Origin: an uncultured Collinsella sp.
GTDB lineage: Bacteria; Actinomycetota; Coriobacteriia; Coriobacteriales; Coriobacteriaceae
Direction: 5' to 3'
Assembly (NCBI GenBank): GCA_902493545.1
Contig: CABUQI010000050.1
Location: 1 to 8,742, forward strand
Length of the DNA stretch: 8,742 nucleotides
Below are positions 1 to 6,255 of the stretch, piece after piece; positions within the stretch are counted from its first letter, which is position 1, and each line of letters starts with the position of its first letter. The notes under the pieces were generated by a model, which was given only the letters and a program-made list of their open reading frames with translations, was not told where the DNA came from and did no database searches. The translations under genes and the position numbers were made by a program.

Positions 1-692
1 CGTCCCATCAGTATCCGACCGGCCTTGTGACGAGCATTGCGCGTCGCTATGCGCTGCTGAGCTGGGCCGCCGAACAGCCGGGCCGATATCTCATCGAAGA
101 CGACTTCGATTGCGAGTTTCGGCTTGCCGGCAAGCCGATTCCTGCGCTCGCGTCGATCGATGCCGCCCAGTCGGTTATCTACACCAACACGTTTTCGAAG
201 AGCCTTTCATCGGCGTTGCGTCTAGCGTACATGGTGTTGCCCGATGAGCTAATGGAGCGGTTTAGGCGCAACCTTGGTTTCTACGCCTCGTCGGTGAGCT
301 CTGTTGACCAGGTCGCTTTGGCGCGTTTGCTGGAATCTGGTGATTACGAGCGACATGTGAACCGCGTGCGCGTTCGTGCTCGCGAGGCGCGTGATGGCCT
401 GACCTCGCTTGTACGGAAAGCGTTTCCGGCAGGGGAGGTCTCGATCGAACACGCAGACGCGGGCCTTTACTGCACCGTGGTTGCGGAGCGCGAGGCGGGT
501 GAAAACTCTTTTGCGCGAGCCCTCACGCGCTCGAGTATCCCTTTTGTCGATATCAGTGACTGTTATTGGTGTGCCGATGGCGCATCTGTCCCTAAAAACT
601 CAACTCAAATTCTTGTCCAGTATGACGATTTGAGTCCAAAAATGCTTAATACCTTGGAATTGCAGCTAATGGGGGGGTGCTCTGCAACCTAA
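1..692 (+). CDS. MocR/PdxR-type transcriptional regulator, C-terminal part (5' end outside window)
   Basis: The frame is open from base 3, so the gene enters from the left; 229 residues are visible. They match the C-terminal fold-type I aminotransferase-like domain of GntR/MocR regulators. At the edge is SHQYPTG, then IEDDFDCEFR (the PLP-ring region), then NTFSKSLSSALRLAYMVLP, where the Lys codon at 198-200 is the expected PLP-binding lysine. The family has an N-terminal winged-helix DNA-binding domain, which would lie upstream. Members often control vitamin B6 (pdxS/pdxT), GABA or taurine genes; the target here cannot be told. GTG at 27 is internal, not a start. The stop codon TAA uses the first two bases of the 119-bp repeat that follows. 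Codon use is less GC-rich than in the genes on the right. The family call is secure; PdxR as such is only one option. Confidence 0.9.
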   Translation, partial: SHQYPTGLVTSIARRYALLSWAAEQPGRYLIEDDFDCEFRLAGKPIPALASIDAAQSVIYTNTFSKSLSSALRLAYMVLPDELMERFRRNLGFYASSVSSVDQVALARLLESGDYERHVNRVRVRAREARDGLTSLVRKAFPAGEVSIEHADAGLYCTVVAEREAGENSFARALTRSSIPFVDISDCYWCADGASVPKNSTQILVQYDDLSPKMLNTLELQLMGGCSAT

Positions 693-809
693 GTGAGTAG
701 ACTTTTAGCACTTTGGCGACCAGGCAGTTTTGTAACAAGTTATCTACCTGCGGTTTTGAAAAGCAGGAAGACCGGCCTGCTCGGAATGTTCAAAAAAGTC
801 TACTCACTT
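691..809. repeat. 119-bp inverted-repeat-bounded element, copy 1
   Basis: The element opens with AAGTGAGTAGACTTTT (691-706) and closes with the exact reverse complement (794-809). By hand alignment the second copy at 2111-2229 has the same length and orientation, with 23 differences in 119 positions (about 81% identity). The outer arms are identical, as are the internal blocks CTTTGGCGAC, ACCTGCGG and CTGCTCGG; most differences lie in the central half. It encodes no convincing protein. No clear target-site duplication flanks it, and no T-run follows the right arm, so it is not a standard Rho-independent terminator. A small internal hairpin (CCTGC/GCAGG) is present only in this copy. Its nature (MITE-like element, protein-binding site or structured RNA) is unknown. 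Confidence 0.9.
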
Positions 810-843
810 GCCGCGTAAAGCTTCTGCATGAGAAAAAAATGGG

Positions 844-909
844 GTTTTCAACAGGGCTTCGTCCAGCTCTCGACAAGCTTTTGGCCAGTTGGGGAGGGCT
901 GTTGAAAAC
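844..909. repeat. Inverted repeat with 11-bp perfect arms
   Basis: GTTTTCAACAG at 844-854 is the exact reverse complement of CTGTTGAAAAC at 899-909, with 44 bases between. It is unrelated in sequence to the 119-bp element just upstream. It lies in the gene-free stretch 693-992, which holds copy 1 of that element, this repeat, and about 80 further bases before the next gene. In those bases I see only a weak hairpin near 935-952 (TTGGTGC/GCGCCAA, one G-T pair). I could not place a convincing promoter for the downstream gene. The arms may be the ends of a small degenerate element or an operator. Confidence 0.55.
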
Positions 910-992
910 TTGGCAGTCCGTTCGGCGCCATTTTTGGTGCGTTCGCGCCAATGCGTGACTGACTGGGTTGAAATTCGTGTTCTCCTGTGCCT

Positions 993-2120
993 ATGAAGGA
1001 TCTACTTTGTGACATATCGGCTTTTAGGTACTGGCGTTTGCCTCCTCAAGTCCGCGCTTTGTGTCCGCCGCTTCCACGACCGGAAGAAGACCGGCAGCGA
1101 TATGATCTCGCCCGCAACCCGACGGCTGCGGTCGCGCTCGGTTTTCCGTTGTATACATTGGTTCGGACGAGAAACAAACGGACTTGTCCTGCCAGCATTA
1201 GGCAGCGGCTGTTTCTTGGTGAGCTCCCCAGGGAATCCGTGCTGGAAACGGAGCATGGGTTTTTGGTTACATCTCCTCTACTGACGACATTCATCATGTC
1301 GCGGCATCTGACGGATCTTCAGCTTCTTTTGGTATTGGCGGAGATGTGTGGCTTGTTTGCGGTGTGTGCCCTGCCGGCGGCACTTGAGGCGGAGCTTTCG
1401 CGTGCAATTGATTCGGGCGTGATTTCGACGACGTTGGGTTGGGTGCGCTGCCCGTCCGAGGACGGCACCGCTTCAAATTTATGGCGTCGAGACGCTTTGG
1501 TTTTGGGCAGAGACCTTGACCGTTTTTGTTCAGATGTTTGCGGGATGCGTTACGGCAATAGATTTATGGCGGTATCGCAATTCGTTCCATTGGGTGCCGC
1601 GTCGCCTTTTGAGGTCGAGGCGTATTTGCTACTTGCACTGCCGCGATCCCTGGGAGGCGAAGGTTTTTGCGACATAGAGCTTAATGTTGAAGTGATGCTA
1701 GGCACAAGTGCTCGAGCGATTGTGGGAAAGTCCCGTGTATATATCGACCTACTTCTTTCTTCACCGGACGGTAGGCGACAGGTGGCCATTGAATGTCAGG
1801 GAAAGGCCTCGCACGGACGCGCAGGGGATGGCTTGCGTGACGCTGACCGCATGACGGCCCTTCAGGCCATGGGCTACGATGTGCTTCTCCTGACACACAG
1901 ACAGATATCGGATGAGGATAGATTCCGCGCGATCGTTAAGGCCATATGCAGGATGCTCGATGCTGAATATCGTGATAAAAGCTCAGATGAGCAAAGGGCT
2001 GAGACATTACTCAGGTCTGAACTATTCGTTGACTGGACAAAATTGGGAGTAATCGACGGAAAGATGCCCGTTAGACACAAAATGGCTCGATCGTGGACGG
2101 CTGCGAATCTAAGTGAGTAG
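993..2120 (+). CDS. Hypothetical protein with DUF559/Vsr-like PD-(D/E)XK nuclease-type C-terminus
   Basis: This encodes 375 residues from ATG 993; GTG at 987 is an alternative, an in-frame stop at 969-971 limits the 5' end, and neither start has a good ribosome site. The N-terminal two thirds are unrecognised, though the TSPLLTTFIM stretch near residue 93 and the helix after it loosely recall AbiEi-type antitoxin proteins. The C-terminal third fits a restriction-endonuclease-like fold: a strand with Asp252 (VYIDLLL), then VAIECQGKASHG with Glu267 and Gln269, then a helix with D.DRM.AL, then GYDVLLLTHRQI. DUF559 proteins show the same order, often with Glu-x-Asp or Glu-x-Gln in place of Glu-x-Lys. 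No signal peptide or clear membrane segment is seen. Sampled stretches near 1501-1560 are about 47% GC, well below the dehydrogenase genes, which suggests transfer. The gene lies between two 119-bp repeats and its TAG stop is inside copy 2. Its function is unknown; a defence or mobile-DNA role is a guess. Confidence 0.75.
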   Translation: MKDLLCDISAFRYWRLPPQVRALCPPLPRPEEDRQRYDLARNPTAAVALGFPLYTLVRTRNKRTCPASIRQRLFLGELPRESVLETEHGFLVTSPLLTTFIMSRHLTDLQLLLVLAEMCGLFAVCALPAALEAELSRAIDSGVISTTLGWVRCPSEDGTASNLWRRDALVLGRDLDRFCSDVCGMRYGNRFMAVSQFVPLGAASPFEVEAYLLLALPRSLGGEGFCDIELNVEVMLGTSARAIVGKSRVYIDLLLSSPDGRRQVAIECQGKASHGRAGDGLRDADRMTALQAMGYDVLLLTHRQISDEDRFRAIVKAICRMLDAEYRDKSSDEQRAETLLRSELFVDWTKLGVIDGKMPVRHKMARSWTAANLSE

Positions 2121-2229
2121 ACTTTTGGCACTTTGGCGACTAGGTCGTTTTGCAACAAGGCATTTACCTGCGGCTTTATAAAGTGATATGGATGGTCTGC
2201 TCGGCAAGTTCCAAAAAGTCTACTCACTT
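2111..2229. repeat. 119-bp inverted-repeat-bounded element, copy 2
   Basis: This is the second copy of the element at 691-809, in the same orientation and of the same length. The arms AAGTGAGTAGACTTTT (2111-2126) and its reverse complement (2214-2229) are perfect. They extend by CT at 2109-2110 against AG at 2230-2231, and continue imperfectly inward past GGCACTTTGG against the GGCAAGTTCC side. The TAG stop of the preceding gene is bases 8-10 of the element. Here a run of five T follows the right arm (2232-2236), so this copy could end transcription of the nuclease-like gene, which converges on the rubrerythrin gene. The 68 bases from here to the next terminator hold nothing else that I recognise. 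Confidence 0.9.
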
Positions 2230-2297
2230 AGTTTTTGACGAGAAGCCGATGCCGAAGGCGGTCCTATTTCAGGTAGTTAACAAGTTTGTGAGGCACG

Positions 2298-2327
2298 AAA
2301 AAGGCCCGAACCATGCGGTCCGGGCCT
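2298..2327 (-). terminator. Rho-independent terminator of the rubrerythrin gene
   Basis: Read on the minus strand, the arm AGGCCCG (2327-2321) pairs with CGGGCCT (2308-2302). After one mismatch an inner ACC/GGT pairing closes a four-base loop. A run of five T follows (2302-2298). The terminator starts about 35 bases after the rubrerythrin stop codon. The plus strand has no T-run after the stem, so it serves the minus strand only. Confidence 0.85.
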
Positions 2328-2361
2328 CATCGAGCTAGAGGTTATGTCTCAGGTTGCTGGC

Positions 2362-2922
2362 TTAGCCGAAGTAGCGCTTGAGCAGGCCGGCGAAAGCCTT
2401 GCCGTGGCGAGCCTCGTCGCGAGCCATCTCGTGCACGGTGTCGTGGATGGCATCGAGGCCAGCGGCCTTGGCGCGCTTAGCAAGATCGGTCTTGCCGGCG
2501 GTGGCGCCGTTCTCGGCCTCAACGCGCATCTCGAGGTTCTTCTTGGTGGAGTCGGTTACGACCTCGCCCAGGAGCTCAGCGAACTTGGCAGCGTGCTCGG
2601 CCTCCTCGTGGGCAGCCTTCTCCCAGTACAGGCCGATCTCGGGATAGCCCTCGCGATGAGCGACGCGCGCCATGGCCAGGTACATACCGACCTCGGAGCA
2701 CTCGCCCTCAAAGTTGGCGCGCAGGTCGGCAACGATGTCCTCGGAGACGCCTTCCATCTTGGCGACGCCCACGACGTGCTCGGCAGCCCACTCGAGCTGA
2801 CCCTCCTCCTGCTTCAGGAAGCGAGAACCGGGAACGCCGCACTGGGGGCACTTGAAGTCCTCGGGCAGCTGGTCGCCGTCGAACTCTTCCACATAACCGC
2901 AAACGGGGCAAACAAACTTCAT
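2362..2922 (-). CDS. Reverse rubrerythrin (probable NADH peroxidase)
   Basis: This is a 186-residue cytoplasmic non-haem diiron protein. A rubredoxin-like domain comes first: Cys5-x2-Cys8 and Cys25-x2-Cys28 bind one iron. A ferritin-like four-helix domain follows, with Glu74 in FEGE, Glu107 and His110 in EEAEH, Glu137, and Glu170 and His173 in DEARH as probable diiron ligands. Rubredoxin-first order marks reverse rubrerythrins, which in clostridia reduce H2O2 and protect against oxygen using electrons from NAD(P)H via partner proteins. The start is placed at ATG 2922: AAAGGA lies nine bases upstream, and MKFVCPVCGY is a normal start for the family. An in-frame start at 3027 would add 35 residues unlike the family and would lie upstream of the predicted promoter. 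The gene has its own promoter and terminator, so it is probably monocistronic, and it is divergent from the alcohol dehydrogenase operon. The family call is firm; the exact electron donor is not known from the sequence. Confidence 0.95.
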   Translation of the reverse strand: MKFVCPVCGYVEEFDGDQLPEDFKCPQCGVPGSRFLKQEEGQLEWAAEHVVGVAKMEGVSEDIVADLRANFEGECSEVGMYLAMARVAHREGYPEIGLYWEKAAHEEAEHAAKFAELLGEVVTDSTKKNLEMRVEAENGATAGKTDLAKRAKAAGLDAIHDTVHEMARDEARHGKAFAGLLKRYFG

Positions 2923-2957
2923 GATTCGATCCTTTCGATCGATGGCGATTGTGCGCT

Positions 2958-2988
2958 CGTCCGGTCCCGTAAGGGCCCTCTCCGGACG
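2958..2988 (-). promoter_or_regulatory. Inverted repeat in the rubrerythrin leader
   Basis: CGTCCGG (2958-2964) and CCGGACG (2982-2988) form 7-bp perfect arms around 17 GC-rich bases, between the predicted promoter and the ribosome site. It could be an operator or an mRNA leader hairpin. It could also be chance in a GC-rich leader, so confidence is low. Confidence 0.3.
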
Positions 2989-3006
2989 TGCGTCTTGACG
3001 AGTTCT

Positions 3007-3034
3007 ATTATCCATAAATGCAACCAAATGTGAA
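3007..3034 (-). promoter_or_regulatory. Sigma-70-like promoter of the rubrerythrin gene
   Basis: On the minus strand TTCACA (3034-3029) and GATAAT (3012-3007) each differ from consensus at one position and are 16 bases apart. Transcription would start near 3000, about 78 bases before ATG 2922. The surrounding bases are AT-rich compared with the genes on both sides. Confidence 0.6.
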
Positions 3035-3079
3035 GCCTATTAGGAATGATTTTTAATAAAACAATTTTGAGATATGAAG

Positions 3080-3097
3080 ATGTTGATTGATTAACGA
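3080..3097. promoter_or_regulatory. Rex-like operator, upstream copy
   Basis: ATGTTGA, four bases (TTGA), then TTAACGA. This matches the clostridial Rex operator consensus TTGTTAANNNNTTAACAA at 11 of 14 specified positions. Rex represses fermentation and NADH-recycling genes and lets go of DNA when NADH is high. A second site is 64 bases downstream, and a possible -10 box (TACAAT, 3127-3132, without a good -35) lies between them. The site is intergenic between a peroxidase and an alcohol dehydrogenase, which suits Rex control. The match is by eye only. Confidence 0.45.
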
Positions 3098-3143
3098 TTG
3101 GCAGGCCGTCTTTGACCGCCGCTGAGTACAATCGGGCGAGCAA

Positions 3144-3161
3144 ATGTTGACCTATCAACAA
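3144..3161. promoter_or_regulatory. Rex-like operator, downstream copy
   Basis: ATGTTGA, four bases (CCTA), then TCAACAA; the core TGTTGA/TCAACA is a perfect inverted repeat. It agrees with the Rex consensus at 11 of 14 specified positions and ends three bases before the ribosome site AAGGAG (3165-3170) of the alcohol dehydrogenase gene. Bound protein here would block transcript elongation or initiation. Another repressor with a similar palindrome is possible. Confidence 0.5.
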
Positions 3162-3178
3162 ATGAAGGAGTTTCCTTT

Positions 3179-4399
3179 ATGCATCTAGCCCGTCGTGCCT
3201 GGTGCCGAACATATCAGACGGTTTTTCGCATTGCATTGCCGATCCTGCCCTATACCGAGCCTCGCATTTTAGAGCATGCCGAGGATGTGCCCGCGGTGCT
3301 TCAAAAGCGCTCGATCCAGAAGGTCCTTATCGTGACGGATCCCGGCATTGCCCGTCTGGGGCTCACGGCGCCACTCGAGCGTGCGCTTACGGCTCAGGGG
3401 ATTGGCGTTACGGTCTATGCCGAAACGCGTGCGAACCCCACGGTCTCAAACGTGGAGGAAGCTGCGTCCCTGTATCGAGAGAGCGCCTGCCAGGCCATTA
3501 TCGGCTTTGGCGGTGGCTCGGCCATGGATTGCGCCAAGGGTGTGGGAGCGCGCATTGCGCAGCCAAACAAACCCATCAACAAAATGCGTGGCCTGCTCCG
3601 AATTCATCGTCGCCTGCCGCTGCTTATTGCGGTTCCCACTACCGCCGGTACGGGAAGCGAAGTCACGCTCGCGGCGGTTATCACCGATGACGAGACGCAC
3701 TACAAGTACCCCATTAACGACTTTGTGCTCATCCCGCGTTTTGCGGTCCACGACCCCGAGTTTACGCGCGGTCTGCCCGCTTCTATTACGGGGCAGACGG
3801 GCATGGATGCCCTGACGCATGCTGTCGAGGCCTTTATCGGCCGTAGCACCACGCCCTACACGCGCAAGATGGCGCGTCAGGCGGTCCAGCTCATCCGCGA
3901 CAATTTGCTCGATGCCTATGAGCATGGCGACGACATGCGCGCTCGTCGCAATATGCTTTCGGCGGCGTATAAGGCGGGCGTTGCGTTTACTCGCTCCTAT
4001 GTCGGATATGTGCATGCCATCGCGCACAGTCTGGGCGGCAGATACGGAATTCCGCACGGTTTGGCCAACGCGATCATCCTGCCGCATATGCTTCGCGCCT
4101 ATGGCGAAGCTGCTGCTCCTAAGCTCGCCGATCTTGCTCGCATGGCGGGCATTGCGTCGGCTACCGCGCAGGACAGTCTTGCGGCCGAGGCCTTTATCGA
4201 TTGGGTCGACCGCATGAACGCCGCCTTGGGCATACCCAAATATGTGACGGGCATTCGCCGCTCCGACATTCCCGAGATGGCGGCGCATGCCGATGCCGAG
4301 GCCAATCCCCTGTACCCCGTTCCACTTTTGATGGACCGCTCGGAGCTCGAGCATATGTACGAAGTTGTTGCAGGTGGTATGTTTGAGGACGAGAACTAG
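3179..4399 (+). CDS. Iron-type (group III) alcohol dehydrogenase
   Basis: This 406-residue protein interconverts an alcohol and an aldehyde or ketone with NAD(P)(H) in the cytoplasm. The N-terminal Rossmann-like half carries IIGFGGGSAMDCAKG (107-121) and the family stretch PTTAGTGSEVT (153-163). The C-terminal helical half holds the metal ligands in FucO-like spacing: Asp210 and His214 in GMDALTHAVEAF, His279 in VHAIAH, and His293 in PHGLANAIILPH, with His283 also conserved. The length is slightly above the usual 380-390 because of about 20 extra N-terminal residues before LPYTEPRIL. AAGGAG eight bases upstream fixes ATG 3179. The stop overlaps the ribosome site of the aldehyde dehydrogenase gene nine bases on, so the two are one operon and probably act in series. 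Two Rex-like sites lie upstream. The substrate cannot be read from the sequence; short-chain alcohols, diols and lactaldehyde are all possible. Confidence 0.95.
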   Translation: MHLARRAWCRTYQTVFRIALPILPYTEPRILEHAEDVPAVLQKRSIQKVLIVTDPGIARLGLTAPLERALTAQGIGVTVYAETRANPTVSNVEEAASLYRESACQAIIGFGGGSAMDCAKGVGARIAQPNKPINKMRGLLRIHRRLPLLIAVPTTAGTGSEVTLAAVITDDETHYKYPINDFVLIPRFAVHDPEFTRGLPASITGQTGMDALTHAVEAFIGRSTTPYTRKMARQAVQLIRDNLLDAYEHGDDMRARRNMLSAAYKAGVAFTRSYVGYVHAIAHSLGGRYGIPHGLANAIILPHMLRAYGEAAAPKLADLARMAGIASATAQDSLAAEAFIDWVDRMNAALGIPKYVTGIRRSDIPEMAAHADAEANPLYPVPLLMDRSELEHMYEVVAGGMFEDEN

Positions 4400-4408
4400 G
4401 AGGTTGCC

Positions 4409-5788
4409 ATGAACACCGAGGAAATTGCGCGCATCGTCGGCGATCAGCGCACCTACTTTAAGACGCGCGCCACGTTTGATGTCGATGCTCGACGTCGCGC
4501 GCTCGTGGGTTTACGCGATGCAGTGCGGGCCCACGAGGCTGATATCGCCCATGCGCTCAAGACCGATTTGGGGAAGTCGCATGACGAGGCCTATATGTGC
4601 GAGATCGGCACGTCGCTTTCCGAGATTCGACATCAGATCGATCACGTGGCTCGATGGAGTCGTCCGCGCCTGCGTCCGTGCGATCTCGCTAACGCCGTGA
4701 GCGTGTGCAAAACGCAAGCCGTGCCCTATGGCGTCACGCTCATCATGGCTCCGTGGAACTACCCGTTTTTGCTAACACTCGAGCCGCTCGCCGGCGCCCT
4801 TGCCGCGGGCAATACCGTGGTCATCAAGCCGAGTGCCTATGCTCCGGCATCGAGCGCGGTGCTCAAGCAAATCTGTGAAGAGGCATTTGATCCGTGCCTG
4901 GTGACGGTTGTCGAGGGCGGGCGCGCCGAAAACGAAGCGCTGCTCGATGAGTGCTGGGACAAGATCTTCTTTACCGGTAGCGTTTCGGTCGGCAAGCTCG
5001 TTATGGAGCGCGCGAGTAAAAACCTCACGCCCGTGACGCTTGAGCTGGGCGGCAAGAGCCCCTGCATCGTGGATGCGACGGCAAACTTGAAGGTCGCGGC
5101 ACGGCGTATCGCCTTTGGTAAATGGCTCAACGTGGGGCAGACCTGCGTGGCGCCCGACTACCTGCTGGTCGATACGCGCGTGCACGACGAGCTGCTGGGC
5201 CTCATCAAGGAAGAGGTCCGCCGTATGTTTGGCGAGCATCCGCTCGATAACGAGGATTACGGGCATATCGTCAATGCTAAGCATTTTGCGCGCGTGCGCG
5301 GGCTGATCGATCCCGATAAGGTCGTGCTGGGAGGCACGGCGCGCGAGTCGTCGCTCAAGATTGAGCCGACGATCCTAGACGGCGTGACCCCCGATGACGC
5401 CGTGATGCAGGAGGAGATCTTCGGTCCCATCTTGCCGGTGCTGACGTTTGAGAGCCTAGACGAGGCCGAAGCGTTTATTACGGATCGTTCGACGCCGCTG
5501 GCCCTGTATATCTTTAGTCAGGATCGCGCAGTTCAGCAGCGCTTCGTGCGTTACGTGCCCTTTGGCGGTGGCTGTGTCAACGACACGATCATGCACTTGG
5601 CTACGAGCCATATGGGCTTTGGCGGCATGGGCGCGAGCGGTATGGGGCAGTACCATGGACGCGAGAGCTTCGATACGTTTAGCCACAAGAAGAGTATCGT
5701 GAACAAGGCAACTTGGCTGGACGTGCCGTTTCGGTATGCGCCCTACGCAAGCTGGAAGCACAAATTCGTGCGCATGTTTGTGCATTAG
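4409..5788 (+). CDS. Aldehyde dehydrogenase, class-3-like
   Basis: This 459-residue protein oxidises an aldehyde to a carboxylic acid with NAD(P)+. It has the short class-3 architecture, without the long N-terminus of 490-500-residue forms. Visible motifs are PWNYP (115-119, with the oxyanion Asn117), VVIKPS (137-142, coenzyme), FFTGSVSVGK (187-196), LELGGKSP (211-218, general base Glu212), GQTCVAPDY (243-251, nucleophile Cys246) and EEIFGP (335-340). All catalytic residues are present. AGGAGG (4398-4403) overlaps the TAG of the alcohol dehydrogenase gene and sits five bases before the ATG, so translation is probably coupled. Together the two enzymes could take an alcohol to an acid, or detoxify an aldehyde in either direction. 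No terminator is evident in the 122 bases after the stop. The sequence suggests neither a CoA-acylating enzyme nor a microcompartment shell partner. Confidence 0.93.
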   Translation: MNTEEIARIVGDQRTYFKTRATFDVDARRRALVGLRDAVRAHEADIAHALKTDLGKSHDEAYMCEIGTSLSEIRHQIDHVARWSRPRLRPCDLANAVSVCKTQAVPYGVTLIMAPWNYPFLLTLEPLAGALAAGNTVVIKPSAYAPASSAVLKQICEEAFDPCLVTVVEGGRAENEALLDECWDKIFFTGSVSVGKLVMERASKNLTPVTLELGGKSPCIVDATANLKVAARRIAFGKWLNVGQTCVAPDYLLVDTRVHDELLGLIKEEVRRMFGEHPLDNEDYGHIVNAKHFARVRGLIDPDKVVLGGTARESSLKIEPTILDGVTPDDAVMQEEIFGPILPVLTFESLDEAEAFITDRSTPLALYIFSQDRAVQQRFVRYVPFGGGCVNDTIMHLATSHMGFGGMGASGMGQYHGRESFDTFSHKKSIVNKATWLDVPFRYAPYASWKHKFVRMFVH

Positions 5789-5910
5789 AATCAGATGGCG
5801 TAGCGACAAACGGTCGAAAGGCGCAGGCAGGATGAATTTGTGTCCGCACGAGTTCGTAGACTTCTCAATAAGGTTAAGCGCCGGTTTATCTGGCCGTTAG
5901 GGGAGTTGCT

Positions 5911-6237
5911 ATGTACGAGCCTTCACGTGTTCTTCTGTCATTTCACATTGCAGGATTTCAGTATGCCGACGGTGCCTTGGTCCTGGGCGATCTTAAGGTT
6001 GGCGATAAGCTGACGCTGTGCGCCGAGCGCGATAATCCCCATGACCCCGAGGCAGTTGCGATCTACTATGGCAAGACCAAACTTGGCTACGTTCCGGGAA
6101 ACGAGGTCGGCCCGCTGTCCTTGATGATGTATTACGGCCACGAGGACGTATTTGAGGCCCGCGTGCAACAGGTTGCCCCCGAGCGCAGCCCGTGGCATCA
6201 GGTACGCGTTGGGCTCTACGTGGTGGATGCTCGCTAG
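5911..6237 (+). CDS. Stand-alone HIRAN-domain protein
   Basis: Nearly all of its 108 residues are one HIRAN domain. It opens with LLSFHIAGFQYADG (8-21), then LKVGDKLTL (28-36), ERDNPHDPEAVAIYY (39-53), KLGYVP (57-62) and a C-terminal strand near PWHQVRVGLYV. In eukaryotic HLTF the domain binds 3' ends of single-stranded DNA at stalled forks. Bacterial stand-alone members are predicted to sense damaged or stalled DNA, but their role is largely untested. GGGGAG (5900-5905) five bases upstream supports ATG 5911. The next gene starts 18 bases after the stop, so co-transcription is likely. No clear promoter was found in the 122 bases upstream, so read-through from the dehydrogenase operon is possible. 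Confidence 0.88.
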   Translation: MYEPSRVLLSFHIAGFQYADGALVLGDLKVGDKLTLCAERDNPHDPEAVAIYYGKTKLGYVPGNEVGPLSLMMYYGHEDVFEARVQQVAPERSPWHQVRVGLYVVDAR

Positions 6238-6255
6238 TCGGCAATGGAGGCTGCC

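Noticed and set aside
713..958. 81-codon open frame across the 119-bp repeat and the following inverted repeat
   Set aside because: Much of it is repeat sequence, it has no ribosome site, and the peptide resembles nothing.
691..2229. A CRISPR array or a complete insertion sequence formed by the repeats
   Set aside because: There are only two long, diverged repeats 1.4 kb apart with no spacer pattern. The gene between them has no transposase motif and no target-site duplication is visible.
2344..3033. 229-codon plus-strand open frame opposite the rubrerythrin gene
   Set aside because: It mirrors the codon structure of a clear rubrerythrin gene on the other strand, has no ribosome site of its own, and its protein is a low-complexity Leu/Gly/Ala run.
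3098..3132. TTGGCA and TACAAT as a promoter for the alcohol dehydrogenase operon
   Set aside because: The spacing is 23 bases, too long for a sigma-70 promoter. TACAAT alone may be a -10 box, but I cannot support the pair.
3446..4354. 302-codon minus-strand open frame inside the alcohol dehydrogenase gene
   Set aside because: The plus frame has every motif of the family; the minus frame has none and is a shadow of GC-rich codon bias.
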